Below, in pieces: positions 43,439-51,027 of a stretch of DNA of 64,000 bases. Each line of letters starts with the position of its first letter. Positions within the stretch are counted from its first letter, which is position 1. The stretch is taken from contig CAWKFM010000005.1 in NCBI GenBank assembly GCA_963849065.1, forward strand, positions 1,364,001 through 1,428,000. Reading direction: 5' to 3'. Both the position numbers and the translations under genes were made by a program. The notes beneath the pieces were generated by a model. It saw only the letters and a list, made by a program, of their open reading frames with translations, was not told where the DNA came from and did not search any database. Origin of the DNA: TOLSYN sp963849065 (lineage in GTDB: Bacteria > Acidobacteriota > Terriglobia > Terriglobales > Acidobacteriaceae).

Positions 43439-44407
43439 CTATCGCAACCCTATTTCCGTCTTCCGCCGCAGCTTCCCCCGCAGCCTGAAATATCTCTGTG
43501 CTTTTGCCACATCCCGCCCAATCTGTTCCTTCAGCGCCTCTACGCTGGGGAACTTCCGCTCTGCTCTCAGCCGGTGCAGAAACGTCAGCCGGATCGGCGT
43601 CTCGCTGGTCAGCTCGATCGGATGAAAATTCAGAATGTAGCTCTCAATGGCGAACGACTCCACCCCAAACGTCGGACGGTTCCCCACATTCGTCACCGCC
43701 TCAAACTCCTCGCCGTTGATGCGCATCTCCGTCACGTACACGCCGATCGAGGGCGTCAGTTCGTCGTAGCGCGCCAGGTTCACCGTCGGAACCGTATATT
43801 TCGTCCCGTATCCCCGGCCCCGCCCCGGCGTGGAATCGATGCCGAACGGCCGTCCCAGCAGATGCCGCGCCGTCTCCACATTGCCGCCTAGCACCTCGGC
43901 GCGCACGTTGCTGCTGGAAACCACCAGCTCGCCCCATCGGATCGGCGTATGCGTCACCACGGTAAAGCCCAGCTTGCTGCCGAACTCGGCCAGCCGTTGC
44001 ACGTTGCCCTCCGCCTTGTGCCCAAAGCGGAAGTTGTAGCCCTCGTGCACCTCAATCGTATGCAGCCTGCTGTACAGAATCTCCTCGGCAAACTCGAACG
44101 CCGGCATCATCGACAGGTCGCGCGTAAAGGGAAGCACCGCCACCGCATCCAGTCCCGTCGCCTCCAGCAGTTCCAGCTTGCGCTCCATCGGAGTAATCAG
44201 CGGCGGCCCGTCGTGGGGCCGCAGAATCCGCGCCGGATGCGGGTCGAAGGTCACCAGCAGCGAGCTGGCATTCAGCGCCCGGGCCCGCTCGCATACGCTC
44301 TCAATCAGCTGCTGGTGCGCCTGATGAATCCCGTCGTAGTTGCCCACCGTGACCACGGCCGCCCCAAAGTCGGCGGGAATCTCGTCCAGCGATTCGAAGA
44401 TCCGCAC
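43439..44407 (-). CDS. ribF: Bifunctional riboflavin kinase/FAD synthetase
   Basis: 322 aa from a GTG at 44407 with GGAGGG upstream, 2 nt after the MBL gene. N-terminal FMN adenylyltransferase domain: VGNYDGIHQAHQQLI (nucleotide loop, variant of GxFDGxHxGH) and GYNFRFGHKAEGN. C-terminal riboflavin kinase domain: GRPFGIDSTPGRGRGYGTKYTVPTVNLA and VTNVGNRPTFG. Converts riboflavin to FMN and FAD. Third gene of DUF1844-MBL-ribF. Confidence 0.95.
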   Translation of the reverse strand: MRIFESLDEIPADFGAAVVTVGNYDGIHQAHQQLIESVCERARALNASSLLVTFDPHPARILRPHDGPPLITPMERKLELLEATGLDAVAVLPFTRDLSMMPAFEFAEEILYSRLHTIEVHEGYNFRFGHKAEGNVQRLAEFGSKLGFTVVTHTPIRWGELVVSSSNVRAEVLGGNVETARHLLGRPFGIDSTPGRGRGYGTKYTVPTVNLARYDELTPSIGVYVTEMRINGEEFEAVTNVGNRPTFGVESFAIESYILNFHPIELTSETPIRLTFLHRLRAERKFPSVEALKEQIGRDVAKAQRYFRLRGKLRRKTEIGLR

Positions 44408-44409
44408 CC

Positions 44410-45198
44410 TCAGCCCTCCAAGTCGAACTCGACGCGCAATCCGTCGTAGGCCAGGCGCACGCCCGGTGGCAGCGTCTGGTTGGTGGCCTCGTGCGCCAGG
44501 TCGTGGCTGATGTGCGTAAAGTAAGTCTGTGCGGCTCCAATGCGCTTGGCCACCTGCACCGAGTTCTCCACCGTCGAGTGGGTCGGATGCGGCTGGTGCC
44601 GCAGCGCGTCCAGAATCACAACCTGCACGCCCTGCAGCAGCTCGATCGACGCGTCCGGCACCGCGCTGAAGTCCGTCAGATAGCCGAACCCTCCGATGCG
44701 GTAGCCGATTATCTCGGCGTCGCCGTGGATCACCGGCACCGGAATCACCCGCACATCCAGCAACTGGAACGGGCCGCTGATCTCGTGCAACTCCACCTGG
44801 GCAATGCCGCCGTATTTGTAGTCGTCGTCGAAGACGTACTTGAACACCGACTGCACCACCGCGGCCGTCTCCGGCCGGGCATAGAGCGGCAGCTTCCCGC
44901 CGCCGGTCACCCGCGGATAGGTCAGCGGACGCAGATCGTCGAGGCCCAGAATGTGGTCAGCATGTCCGTGGGTGTACAGCACGGCGTCCAGCCGCGTGAT
45001 CCCCTCCCGTATGGCCTGCTCGCGGAAGTCCGGCCCGCTGTCGATGACGATGCGATGCCCCTCCCATTCGATCATCACCGAAGGCCGGGTGCGCCGGTCG
45101 TGCGGGTCTTTGGAGTGGCAGACTGCGCAGTCGCAGCCAATCGTGGGTACGCCCATCGAGGTTCCGCTGCCCAGCACGGTCACCGTTCCCGGCTTCAC
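44410..45198 (-). CDS. Metallo-beta-lactamase fold hydrolase (PhnP/RNase Z-like)
   Basis: 262 aa. MBL-fold phosphodiesterase of the PhnP type: LGSGTSMGVPTIGCDCAVC (extra Cys knuckle), SVMIEW, IDSGPDFREQAI, YTHGHADHILGLDDL (HxHxDH metal site), DFSAVPD and ILDALRHQPHPTHSTV. The Cys pair near the N-terminus is a structural zinc site in PhnP. Substrate unknown; likely a cyclic phosphate or other phosphodiester. Starts directly after the DUF1844 stop. Confidence 0.88.
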   Translation of the reverse strand: MKPGTVTVLGSGTSMGVPTIGCDCAVCHSKDPHDRRTRPSVMIEWEGHRIVIDSGPDFREQAIREGITRLDAVLYTHGHADHILGLDDLRPLTYPRVTGGGKLPLYARPETAAVVQSVFKYVFDDDYKYGGIAQVELHEISGPFQLLDVRVIPVPVIHGDAEIIGYRIGGFGYLTDFSAVPDASIELLQGVQVVILDALRHQPHPTHSTVENSVQVAKRIGAAQTYFTHISHDLAHEATNQTLPPGVRLAYDGLRVEFDLEG

Positions 45199-45755
45199 TT
45201 GCGGGCGGGTCCCGGCGCGCCAGGAGCGTTTTTCATCGCCTGCCGGTCGATCATGTTCACAATCTCCATGTAGGTCATGCGCAGCTGGAACATGGTGTTG
45301 GAAAGAATCTCGGCTTCCTGCTGGCTCAGGTTGCCCTTGGTCTTCTCATCTAGCACCGCAATCAGGTCGATCATCTGCCGCAGCCCTACAACGTCCACCC
45401 GCCGCTCAGCTCCGCTCTCCATCGCCCCGGCATACATCATGGCGGTCTGCACCAGCATGTCCAGCAGATGGATGAACTCCATCTTCTGTCCGCCGAAAGT
45501 CGTGCGCTCCCGGTCGCCGTTATAGCCGGTCTCCAGGTCTAGCCCGGAAACGCTGGGCACAGAGGCCGCGCTGGGCTTGCTCTCTACCGGCGCAGCCGCC
45601 GCCTTGGGCGCCGCGGCAGCCGGCTCGGGCGCGGGCGGCGGTGGCGCGCTGGGCGTTACCGGTGCCGCCTGCGGAGCCTCAGGTCTTGGCTCTCCATCCA
45701 CGTTGAACTTCCGGCGGTCGGTCACTACGAACTCTGGCTTCTTCTCTTTTTCCAT
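45195..45755 (-). CDS. DUF1844 domain protein
   Basis: 186 aa from the ATG at 45755. N-terminal low-complexity region rich in Pro and Ala (about 25-75), then the DUF1844 domain (about 90-175): FIHLLDMLVQTAMMYAGAME, LRQMIDLIAVLDEKTKGNLSQQEAEILSNTMFQLRMTYMEIVN. The helices suggest a small bundle. Function unknown; it is the first gene of an operon with MBL hydrolase and ribF. Confidence 0.88.
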   Translation of the reverse strand: MEKEKKPEFVVTDRRKFNVDGEPRPEAPQAAPVTPSAPPPPAPEPAAAAPKAAAAPVESKPSAASVPSVSGLDLETGYNGDRERTTFGGQKMEFIHLLDMLVQTAMMYAGAMESGAERRVDVVGLRQMIDLIAVLDEKTKGNLSQQEAEILSNTMFQLRMTYMEIVNMIDRQAMKNAPGAPGPARK

Positions 45756-45848
45756 GGCAATCATCCCATCGATCTGCGAATTAAGATCTGCGTATCAAGA
45801 CCTGCGAATAAACGCTGCGCTGATGAATCGAAATAATAAAAGTCGTTC

Positions 45849-46901
45849 TCACAATTGAAACGGCAGCGCCACAATCTTCGCCGCCTGCCCGTCCACGTCA
45901 ACGCTGTCGCCCTCGGCGGCCGCGCTACGCTTCACATATCCCAGGGCCACGCTGTGCGCCACGCCATCCAGCGTAATTTGCGCGCTGCTGGTGACCTCGC
46001 CGATCTCTTTCTCTGCGGCCATAATCTTGCTGCCGGGCGCCACCACTCCGCCTTCCACCATCAGACCGCTGAAACGGCGCGGCACCACTCCCCGCGCGCG
46101 AACGCGCTCCACGATCTCCTGCCCAATGTAGCAGCCCTTGGCGTAATGCAGCGCATAGTCCTGTTCCGTCTCCTGCACCAGCTCGCGCGCGCCGGTGTCC
46201 ACACCCACCCTCGGCAGTCCCAGCAAAATCCTCTGCTGCTCCAGCGCCTCGGCCCCTACCGGAGCCGCTCCAGCCGAGAGCAGCTTGTTCCAGAACGCCT
46301 CCACGTTGCCCGGAGCCAGCCACAGCTCGTACCAGTTCCGCACCGTTACCGGATCGCGCATTAGCGTAAAGCCGTGCCCGTCCCAGCTTCCGTCGGTCAG
46401 CTCTCCCGGCTTCAGCCCGCCCGCCGGCAGCCCCGCGCTTTCGAGCACCTGCAGCGCCAGCGGCCCGCCCACTCCAATCGAGGTAAGCTTGTCGCTGACG
46501 TCGCCGATCTCCACGTCATCCATAATGATGAACTTGTCCAGGAATCCGCAAATCGTCGCAATCTCTCCCGCTTCGCATTCCAGCATATAGAAATCCCCGC
46601 GCTGAAACACCATCACCTCGCCCTGAATATGCCCCTGCGCGTTCAGCACAAAACTGAAGTTGCCGAAATCCTGCGGCAAATCGCGCGTATTGTTCGAAAC
46701 CATCCCATTCAGCCAGCGCACCCGGTCCTCGCCGCTCACCACCAGCTTGCCGCGCCAGCCCAGGTCGAAGACGCCGCAGCCGTGCCGCAGCGCCTTCAAC
46801 TCCTCCTCGACCGATCCAAAGCGCAGCGCCGTTTCGGCCCCGGCATATTCTCCGGCCACCGCCTGGATTCCGAATTTTTGCGAAAGGGAAATTGTAGACA
46901 T
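45849..46901 (-). CDS. ygfZ: YgfZ/GcvT-like folate-binding protein
   Basis: 350 aa from the ATG at 46901. GcvT-fold protein with the YgfZ signature KGCYIGQEIVERVRARG (about 263-280) and the N-terminal DRVRWLNGMVSNNTRDL. YgfZ uses folate to help assemble or repair iron-sulfur clusters in enzymes such as radical SAM proteins. Stands alone on the minus strand; promoter side holds a class-2 repeat. Confidence 0.9.
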   Translation of the reverse strand: MSTISLSQKFGIQAVAGEYAGAETALRFGSVEEELKALRHGCGVFDLGWRGKLVVSGEDRVRWLNGMVSNNTRDLPQDFGNFSFVLNAQGHIQGEVMVFQRGDFYMLECEAGEIATICGFLDKFIIMDDVEIGDVSDKLTSIGVGGPLALQVLESAGLPAGGLKPGELTDGSWDGHGFTLMRDPVTVRNWYELWLAPGNVEAFWNKLLSAGAAPVGAEALEQQRILLGLPRVGVDTGARELVQETEQDYALHYAKGCYIGQEIVERVRARGVVPRRFSGLMVEGGVVAPGSKIMAAEKEIGEVTSSAQITLDGVAHSVALGYVKRSAAAEGDSVDVDGQAAKIVALPFQL

Positions 46902-46922
46902 ATGTTCCAACACGCGATTATA

Positions 46923-46968
46923 GCGTTACCCCGGCGCCTGCGGCGGGCAGCAAAGCGTTACCCCTCAG
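46923..46968. repeat. Class-2 repeat, intergenic copy
   Basis: GCGTTACC...GCGCCTGCGGCGGGCAGC...AAGCGTTACCCC, a degenerate copy of the palindrome found whole at 51562-51626. Located in the divergent gap between ygfZ and the secreted HExxH protein gene. Confidence 0.7.
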
Positions 46969-47092
46969 GATTGGATGCAGACCGCCAACATCCGTTCCAG
47001 CCTGCAGGATGGCAATCCTCCGTTCCGCCCACCGTTCCTTCTCTACCGATGGTATCTTTTGATCAGCCGTTAACTTTGCCTAAGGCGTGCAA

Positions 47093-48478
47093 GTGAAACT
47101 CTTCCGCAAACTGCTCCGGCTGGCCCCGCTCCTGCTCGTGCTGGCCCTGCTCGCCTCCGCGCAGCAGGCGCCTGCGCCGGAATCCGAAGAGCATCACGTC
47201 TCCAAAGACGAAGCCAAGGAACTGTTCCGCTCCATCGACGACATCCTCCGCTTTGCCAGCGAGCGCACCGGCCTTCCCATCCGCCATCCGGTCAAAAAAA
47301 AGCTGGCCACGCGCGATGAAGTAGCCAAATACATCCAGGCGCGCCTAAAGGAGCAGGGAAGCGGCGAACGCTTTGACCGCTCCGCCCTGCCGCTCAAAAA
47401 GCTCGGCCTGCTGCCCCGCGACTTCAATCTCCGCCAGTACATGCTCGGCCTCTACAAAGAGCAGGTCGAAGGCTGGTACGACGCCCGCAACAAAACCGTC
47501 TACCTGCTCGACTGGGTCGAACCCGAGGTTCAAAAGCCGGTCATGGCCCACGAACTCGTCCACGCCCTGCAGGACCAGAACTTCGGCTTGGAGAAGTGGC
47601 TCAACGTCGCCAAGGACTCCAAGGACGACACAGCGCAAGTCGCCCTCGAAGAAGCCCGCACCGCCCGCCAGGCCGTCGTCGAAGGCCAGGCCATGATCGT
47701 CCTCTACGACTACGAGCTCAGCGACACCAACCAGAGCGTCGAAAGCGCCCCCGACGCCGTCGAATCCATGAAGGGCTCCATGCTCGGCGAAGACTCCACC
47801 CCGATCTACTCCCAGGCGCCGCTCTACCTGCGCGAGTCCATGCTCTTCCCCTACAACGACGGCATGGAATTCATCCGCGCCATTCTTACGCAGCGCGGCA
47901 AGCAGGCCGCCTTTGCCGGAGTCTTCGACCACCCGCCCACCGACAGCCGCCAGATCCTGCAGCCCGCAACCTATCTCACCAACGAGCCCCAGCCTCAGAT
48001 CAAGGTCGCGCCGCTCGACACCATTCTCGGTCCCGGCTGGCAGCGTGAAGATGTCGATGGCATCGGCGAAATCGACCTCAGCGTCATCCTTCGTCAATGG
48101 AGCGCCAAGAAAGGTGCCAAGGACGGCTCCGCCAAGGAGCCGGGCATCAGCCTGACGCACGCCTGGCGAGGCGGATACTACATGGCGCTCTCCCATAAAA
48201 ATGCGCCCAAGGATGCGCCCATCTCCCTCGCCCTGGTCCTCGACTTCGCCTCGCACGACGCCGCCAACCGCTTCGCCGCCATCTACCAATCCGGACTCAC
48301 TCCGCGCTACCGTTCCGTCCGTCCCACGCCAACTCCCCACCAGTGGGACACCGAAGAAGGTCTCGTCTCGCTCTACATCGATGACACCCGCGTCATCGCC
48401 CTGGAATCCTTCACCTCCGCCGAAGCCGCCAAACTCCACTCTGTGCTCCTGCCCGCCGCGGCAGCAGCTGCACACTAA
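47093..48478 (+). CDS. Secreted HExxH metalloprotease-like protein
   Basis: 461 aa from a GTG at 47093 (AAGG about 8 nt upstream). Signal peptide at 1-23 (RLAPLLLVLALLASAQQ). The mature part has MAHELVHALQDQNF (about 155-168), a zincin HExxH with likely zinc ligands, preceded by GWYDARNKTVYLL. The remainder looks alpha/beta with no further domain I recognise. Probable zinc peptidase in the periplasm or outside; the third ligand cannot be fixed by eye (several Glu residues follow). Unrelated to its neighbours. Confidence 0.7.
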   Translation: MKLFRKLLRLAPLLLVLALLASAQQAPAPESEEHHVSKDEAKELFRSIDDILRFASERTGLPIRHPVKKKLATRDEVAKYIQARLKEQGSGERFDRSALPLKKLGLLPRDFNLRQYMLGLYKEQVEGWYDARNKTVYLLDWVEPEVQKPVMAHELVHALQDQNFGLEKWLNVAKDSKDDTAQVALEEARTARQAVVEGQAMIVLYDYELSDTNQSVESAPDAVESMKGSMLGEDSTPIYSQAPLYLRESMLFPYNDGMEFIRAILTQRGKQAAFAGVFDHPPTDSRQILQPATYLTNEPQPQIKVAPLDTILGPGWQREDVDGIGEIDLSVILRQWSAKKGAKDGSAKEPGISLTHAWRGGYYMALSHKNAPKDAPISLALVLDFASHDAANRFAAIYQSGLTPRYRSVRPTPTPHQWDTEEGLVSLYIDDTRVIALESFTSAEAAKLHSVLLPAAAAAAH

Positions 48479-48504
48479 CGCCGCAGGTGCGCGGGCGCCA
48501 GTGC

Positions 48505-48542
48505 CCGGGTGCCCCATATCTGCCGTAGTTAGCAGATGTGGG
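48505..48542. repeat. Class-1 hairpin repeat, copy 2
   Basis: 38 nt identical to 21253-21290, with CCCATATCTGC and GCAGATGTGGG around an 8-nt loop. Confidence 0.85.
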
Positions 48543-48706
48543 TCTGTTGCTCCTGCTCTTGTCGTTGCTCCTGCTCTTGCCTTGTTTTTTAAGGTGTCAT
48601 TCTGAGCGCAGCGAAGAACCCCTGTGCCGCTCATTATCTCCTGTGCTGCCCGAAAGGCACTTCAGCCACCAAGCTAAGGCCGTTGACCTTGCTCTTGCCT
48701 TTCTCC

Positions 48707-48738
48707 TTTGAAACCTTGAAACTTTGAAACCTTGAAAC
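48707..48738. repeat. Tandem 8-bp repeat
   Basis: Four units alternating TTTGAAAC and CTTGAAAC, i.e. a 16-bp unit repeated twice without mismatch, 51 nt before the mtnP start codon. Confidence 0.8.
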
Positions 48739-48789
48739 CCGGCTCGGTATAATCACCTCTACGCACTTTCACTCGCGGGAGATCGCATT

Positions 48790-49668
48790 TTGGCACAGGC
48801 AGAGATCGGCATCATCGGCGGCAGCGGCCTCTATTCCATGAAGGGTTTAACCGACATCCATGAAGTTCAACTCGAAACTCCCTTCGGTCCGCCCTCAGAC
48901 CCCTACGTCCTCGGCACTCTCTCCGGACGCAAAGTTGCCTTCCTCGCCCGTCACGGACGCGGCCACCGCATCCTTCCCACCGAGCTGAACTTCCGCGCCA
49001 ACATTCACGGCTTCAAGCAGCTCGGAGTCGAACGCATCCTCTCCGTCTCCGCCGTCGGCTCGCTCAAGCAAGAGCACAAGCCCACCGACTTCGTCATTCC
49101 CGACCAGTTTTACGACCGCACCAAGCAGCGCGTCTCCACCTTCTTCGGCGAAGGCATCGTCGCCCACATCGGCTTCGGAGACCCCATCTGTCCCGAGCTC
49201 GCCGCCGCCGTCGTCAAAGCCGGAGCCGCCGCCGGAGTGGTCACCAAGAGCGGCGGTACCTACGTCTGCATGGAAGGTCCGCAGTTCTCCACCAAGGCCG
49301 AAAGCAACTCCTACCGCGCCTCTGGATTTGACATTGTTGGCATGACCAACCTGCAGGAAGCCAAGCTCGCCCGCGAAGCCGAAATCTGCTACGTCACCAT
49401 CGCCATGGTCACCGACTACGATTGCTGGCATCCCGATCACGACAGCGTCACCGTCGATCAGATCATCGCCGTGCTCAACCAGAACGCGGAGAACGCCGCC
49501 AACGTCGTCCGCAACGCCGTCGCCGAACTCGGCGCAGTCCGTAGCTGCAAGTGCGGACAAGCCTTGGCCGTGGCCATCATGACCGCACCTAACGCGGTTC
49601 CCCCGGCCACTCTCGCCAAACTCGATCTCATCGTCGGCAAATATCTCAACCCCAAGGCGGGTGCATAA
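48790..49668 (+). CDS. mtnP: S-methyl-5'-thioadenosine phosphorylase
   Basis: 292 aa from a TTG at 48790 with CGGGAG upstream. PNP/MTAP-fold motifs IGIIGGSGLYSM, FLARHGRGHRILPTELNFRAN, VSAVGSLKQEHKPTDFVIPDQFYDRT, TYVCMEGPQFSTKAES and IVGMTNLQEAKLAREAEICY. It splits methylthioadenosine to adenine and methylthioribose-1-phosphate. The PfkB kinase gene begins one nt after its stop, so the two are likely linked in methionine or nucleoside salvage. Confidence 0.93.
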   Translation: MAQAEIGIIGGSGLYSMKGLTDIHEVQLETPFGPPSDPYVLGTLSGRKVAFLARHGRGHRILPTELNFRANIHGFKQLGVERILSVSAVGSLKQEHKPTDFVIPDQFYDRTKQRVSTFFGEGIVAHIGFGDPICPELAAAVVKAGAAAGVVTKSGGTYVCMEGPQFSTKAESNSYRASGFDIVGMTNLQEAKLAREAEICYVTIAMVTDYDCWHPDHDSVTVDQIIAVLNQNAENAANVVRNAVAELGAVRSCKCGQALAVAIMTAPNAVPPATLAKLDLIVGKYLNPKAGA

Positions 49669-49669
49669 C

Positions 49670-50578
49670 GTGTCAATCCTCGTAGTCGGCTCCGTTGCCT
49701 TCGACACCCTCAAAACTCCCTTCGGCGAGCGCAAAAAGATCCTCGGCGGCGCGGCCACCTACTTCTCGCTCTCCGCCAGCTTCTTCACCCAGGTCCGCGT
49801 CGTCGGCGTCGTAGGAGAAGACTTCACCGCCGAGCACGAAGCGGTCCTCACCGCGCGAGGCATCGACACGCGCGGCATCGAGCACGCCTCCGGCAAAACC
49901 TTCCACTGGGGCGGCGAGTACGGCGAAAACGTCAACGAAGCGCAAACCAAATTCACTGACCTCAACGTCTTTGAAAACTTCGTCCCCAAAATCCCCGCTG
50001 CCTACGAAGACTCCAAATTCCTCTTCCTCGCCAACATCATGCCCGAGCTCCAGCTAGACGTGCGCCGCAAGATGCCGCGCGTCGCCCTGGTGGGCGGCGA
50101 CACCATGAATCTCTGGATCAACATCAAGCGCGCCGAACTGCTCGAAACATTGAAGGAAGTCGATATTCTCCTCATCAACGACGGCGAAGCCAAACTCCTC
50201 GCCGGAGAGAATAGCCTCGTCCTCGCCGCCCGCAAAATCCTCACCCTCGGTCCCAAGTCGCTGGTCATCAAGCACGGCGAATACGGCGCCACCATCTTTT
50301 TCGCCGACGGAGGCCATCCCTTCCGCTCGCCCGCCCTGCCCATCGCCGAGGTGCACGACCCCACCGGCGCGGGCGACACCTTTGCCGGAGGCTTCATGGG
50401 CTACATCGCCTCGCAGCCCGCGATCACTCCTTCCGTGCTTAAAAACGCCATGTTCTACGGCGGCGTCATGGGATCGTTCACCGTCGAGCGCTTCGGCCCC
50501 GAGCGCCTCATCTCGCTCACCCGCGACGAAATCGAAGAGCGCTTCCGGCTCTTCCGCAGCCTCACCCACCTTGACTAG
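49670..50578 (+). CDS. PfkB family sugar kinase
   Basis: 302 aa from the GTG at 49670, one nt after the mtnP stop; a GTG at 49661 would overlap. Ribokinase fold: GSVAFDTLKTP, GGAATYFSLSASFF, VVGVVGEDF, and the C-terminal DPTGAGDTFAGGFMGYIA with the catalytic Asp in GAGD. Substrate unknown. Its position after mtnP suggests a pentose derived from methylthioadenosine or a 5-deoxy nucleoside; this is inference. Confidence 0.88.
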   Translation: MSILVVGSVAFDTLKTPFGERKKILGGAATYFSLSASFFTQVRVVGVVGEDFTAEHEAVLTARGIDTRGIEHASGKTFHWGGEYGENVNEAQTKFTDLNVFENFVPKIPAAYEDSKFLFLANIMPELQLDVRRKMPRVALVGGDTMNLWINIKRAELLETLKEVDILLINDGEAKLLAGENSLVLAARKILTLGPKSLVIKHGEYGATIFFADGGHPFRSPALPIAEVHDPTGAGDTFAGGFMGYIASQPAITPSVLKNAMFYGGVMGSFTVERFGPERLISLTRDEIEERFRLFRSLTHLD

Positions 50579-50744
50579 AGTGGAATCCCAGGTGCCTGTG
50601 GCCCAGGTTCTTTTAGTGAGGTGTCACCCTGAACGAAGTGAAGGGCCCCAGCACCGCTCAAATATCGAGTGCCGCTCCAGGGTAACTTCAGCCCGGCCGG
50701 TAGCCCGGGCGACAGGTCCTATCCCTGCACCACAGACGGGGGTG

Positions 50745-50775
50745 CCCCGTTCAAGCCTATTTTGCTTGGGCGGGG
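50745..50775. repeat. Class-1 hairpin repeat, AAGC subtype
   Basis: CCCCGTTCAAGC, 7-nt loop, GCTTGGGCGGGG; both non-Watson-Crick positions are G-T wobbles. Confidence 0.8.
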
Positions 50776-50827
50776 TATTTGACCTTGTTCTTGCCGTTGT
50801 TTTAGACCGAAAAAAACTGACGGGTGG

Positions 50828-50858
50828 CCCACATCCGCCCTCCTTTGGCGAATGTGGG
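50828..50858. repeat. Class-1 hairpin repeat, CCGCC subtype
   Basis: CCCACATCCGCC, 7-nt loop, GGCGAATGTGGG; one mismatch. Confidence 0.8.
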
Positions 50859-51027
50859 ATTGCAGAATGCCGAAAGCTAGAGCAGTTCCTTAGTCTCTGT
50901 ATTCCTGCCTTCTGCGGAACCGGGCCAAGGCGGGAAGCAATGCCATCTCCCCTGCGGACTTTTGCTTTTGCGGCAGCACGACTTTTCCGCAGCACCGCGA
51001 ACCCACAGCTTCCGAGGCATTACTGAA

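Larger units (their letters stand above)
48479..48789. other. Repeat-rich intergenic region upstream of mtnP
   Basis: 311 nt containing a class-1 hairpin copy (48505-48542), two 16-nt direct repeats GTTGCTCCTGCTCTTG (48546-48561, 48564-48579), a GTCATTCTGAGCGCAGCGAAGAAC element near 48596, a GTTGACCTTGCTCTTGCC tail near 48682 and four 8-bp units TTTGAAAC/CTTGAAAC (48707-48738). No gene. The mtnP promoter must lie at its right end. Confidence 0.8.
50579..51027. other. Repeat-rich intergenic region
   Basis: 449 nt with two class-1 hairpins (50745-50775 and 50828-50858), a GTCACCCTGAACGAAGTGAAGG element near 50622 that resembles the one near 48596, and a TTTGACCTTGTTCTTGCC tail near 50778. No gene seen. 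Confidence 0.75.
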
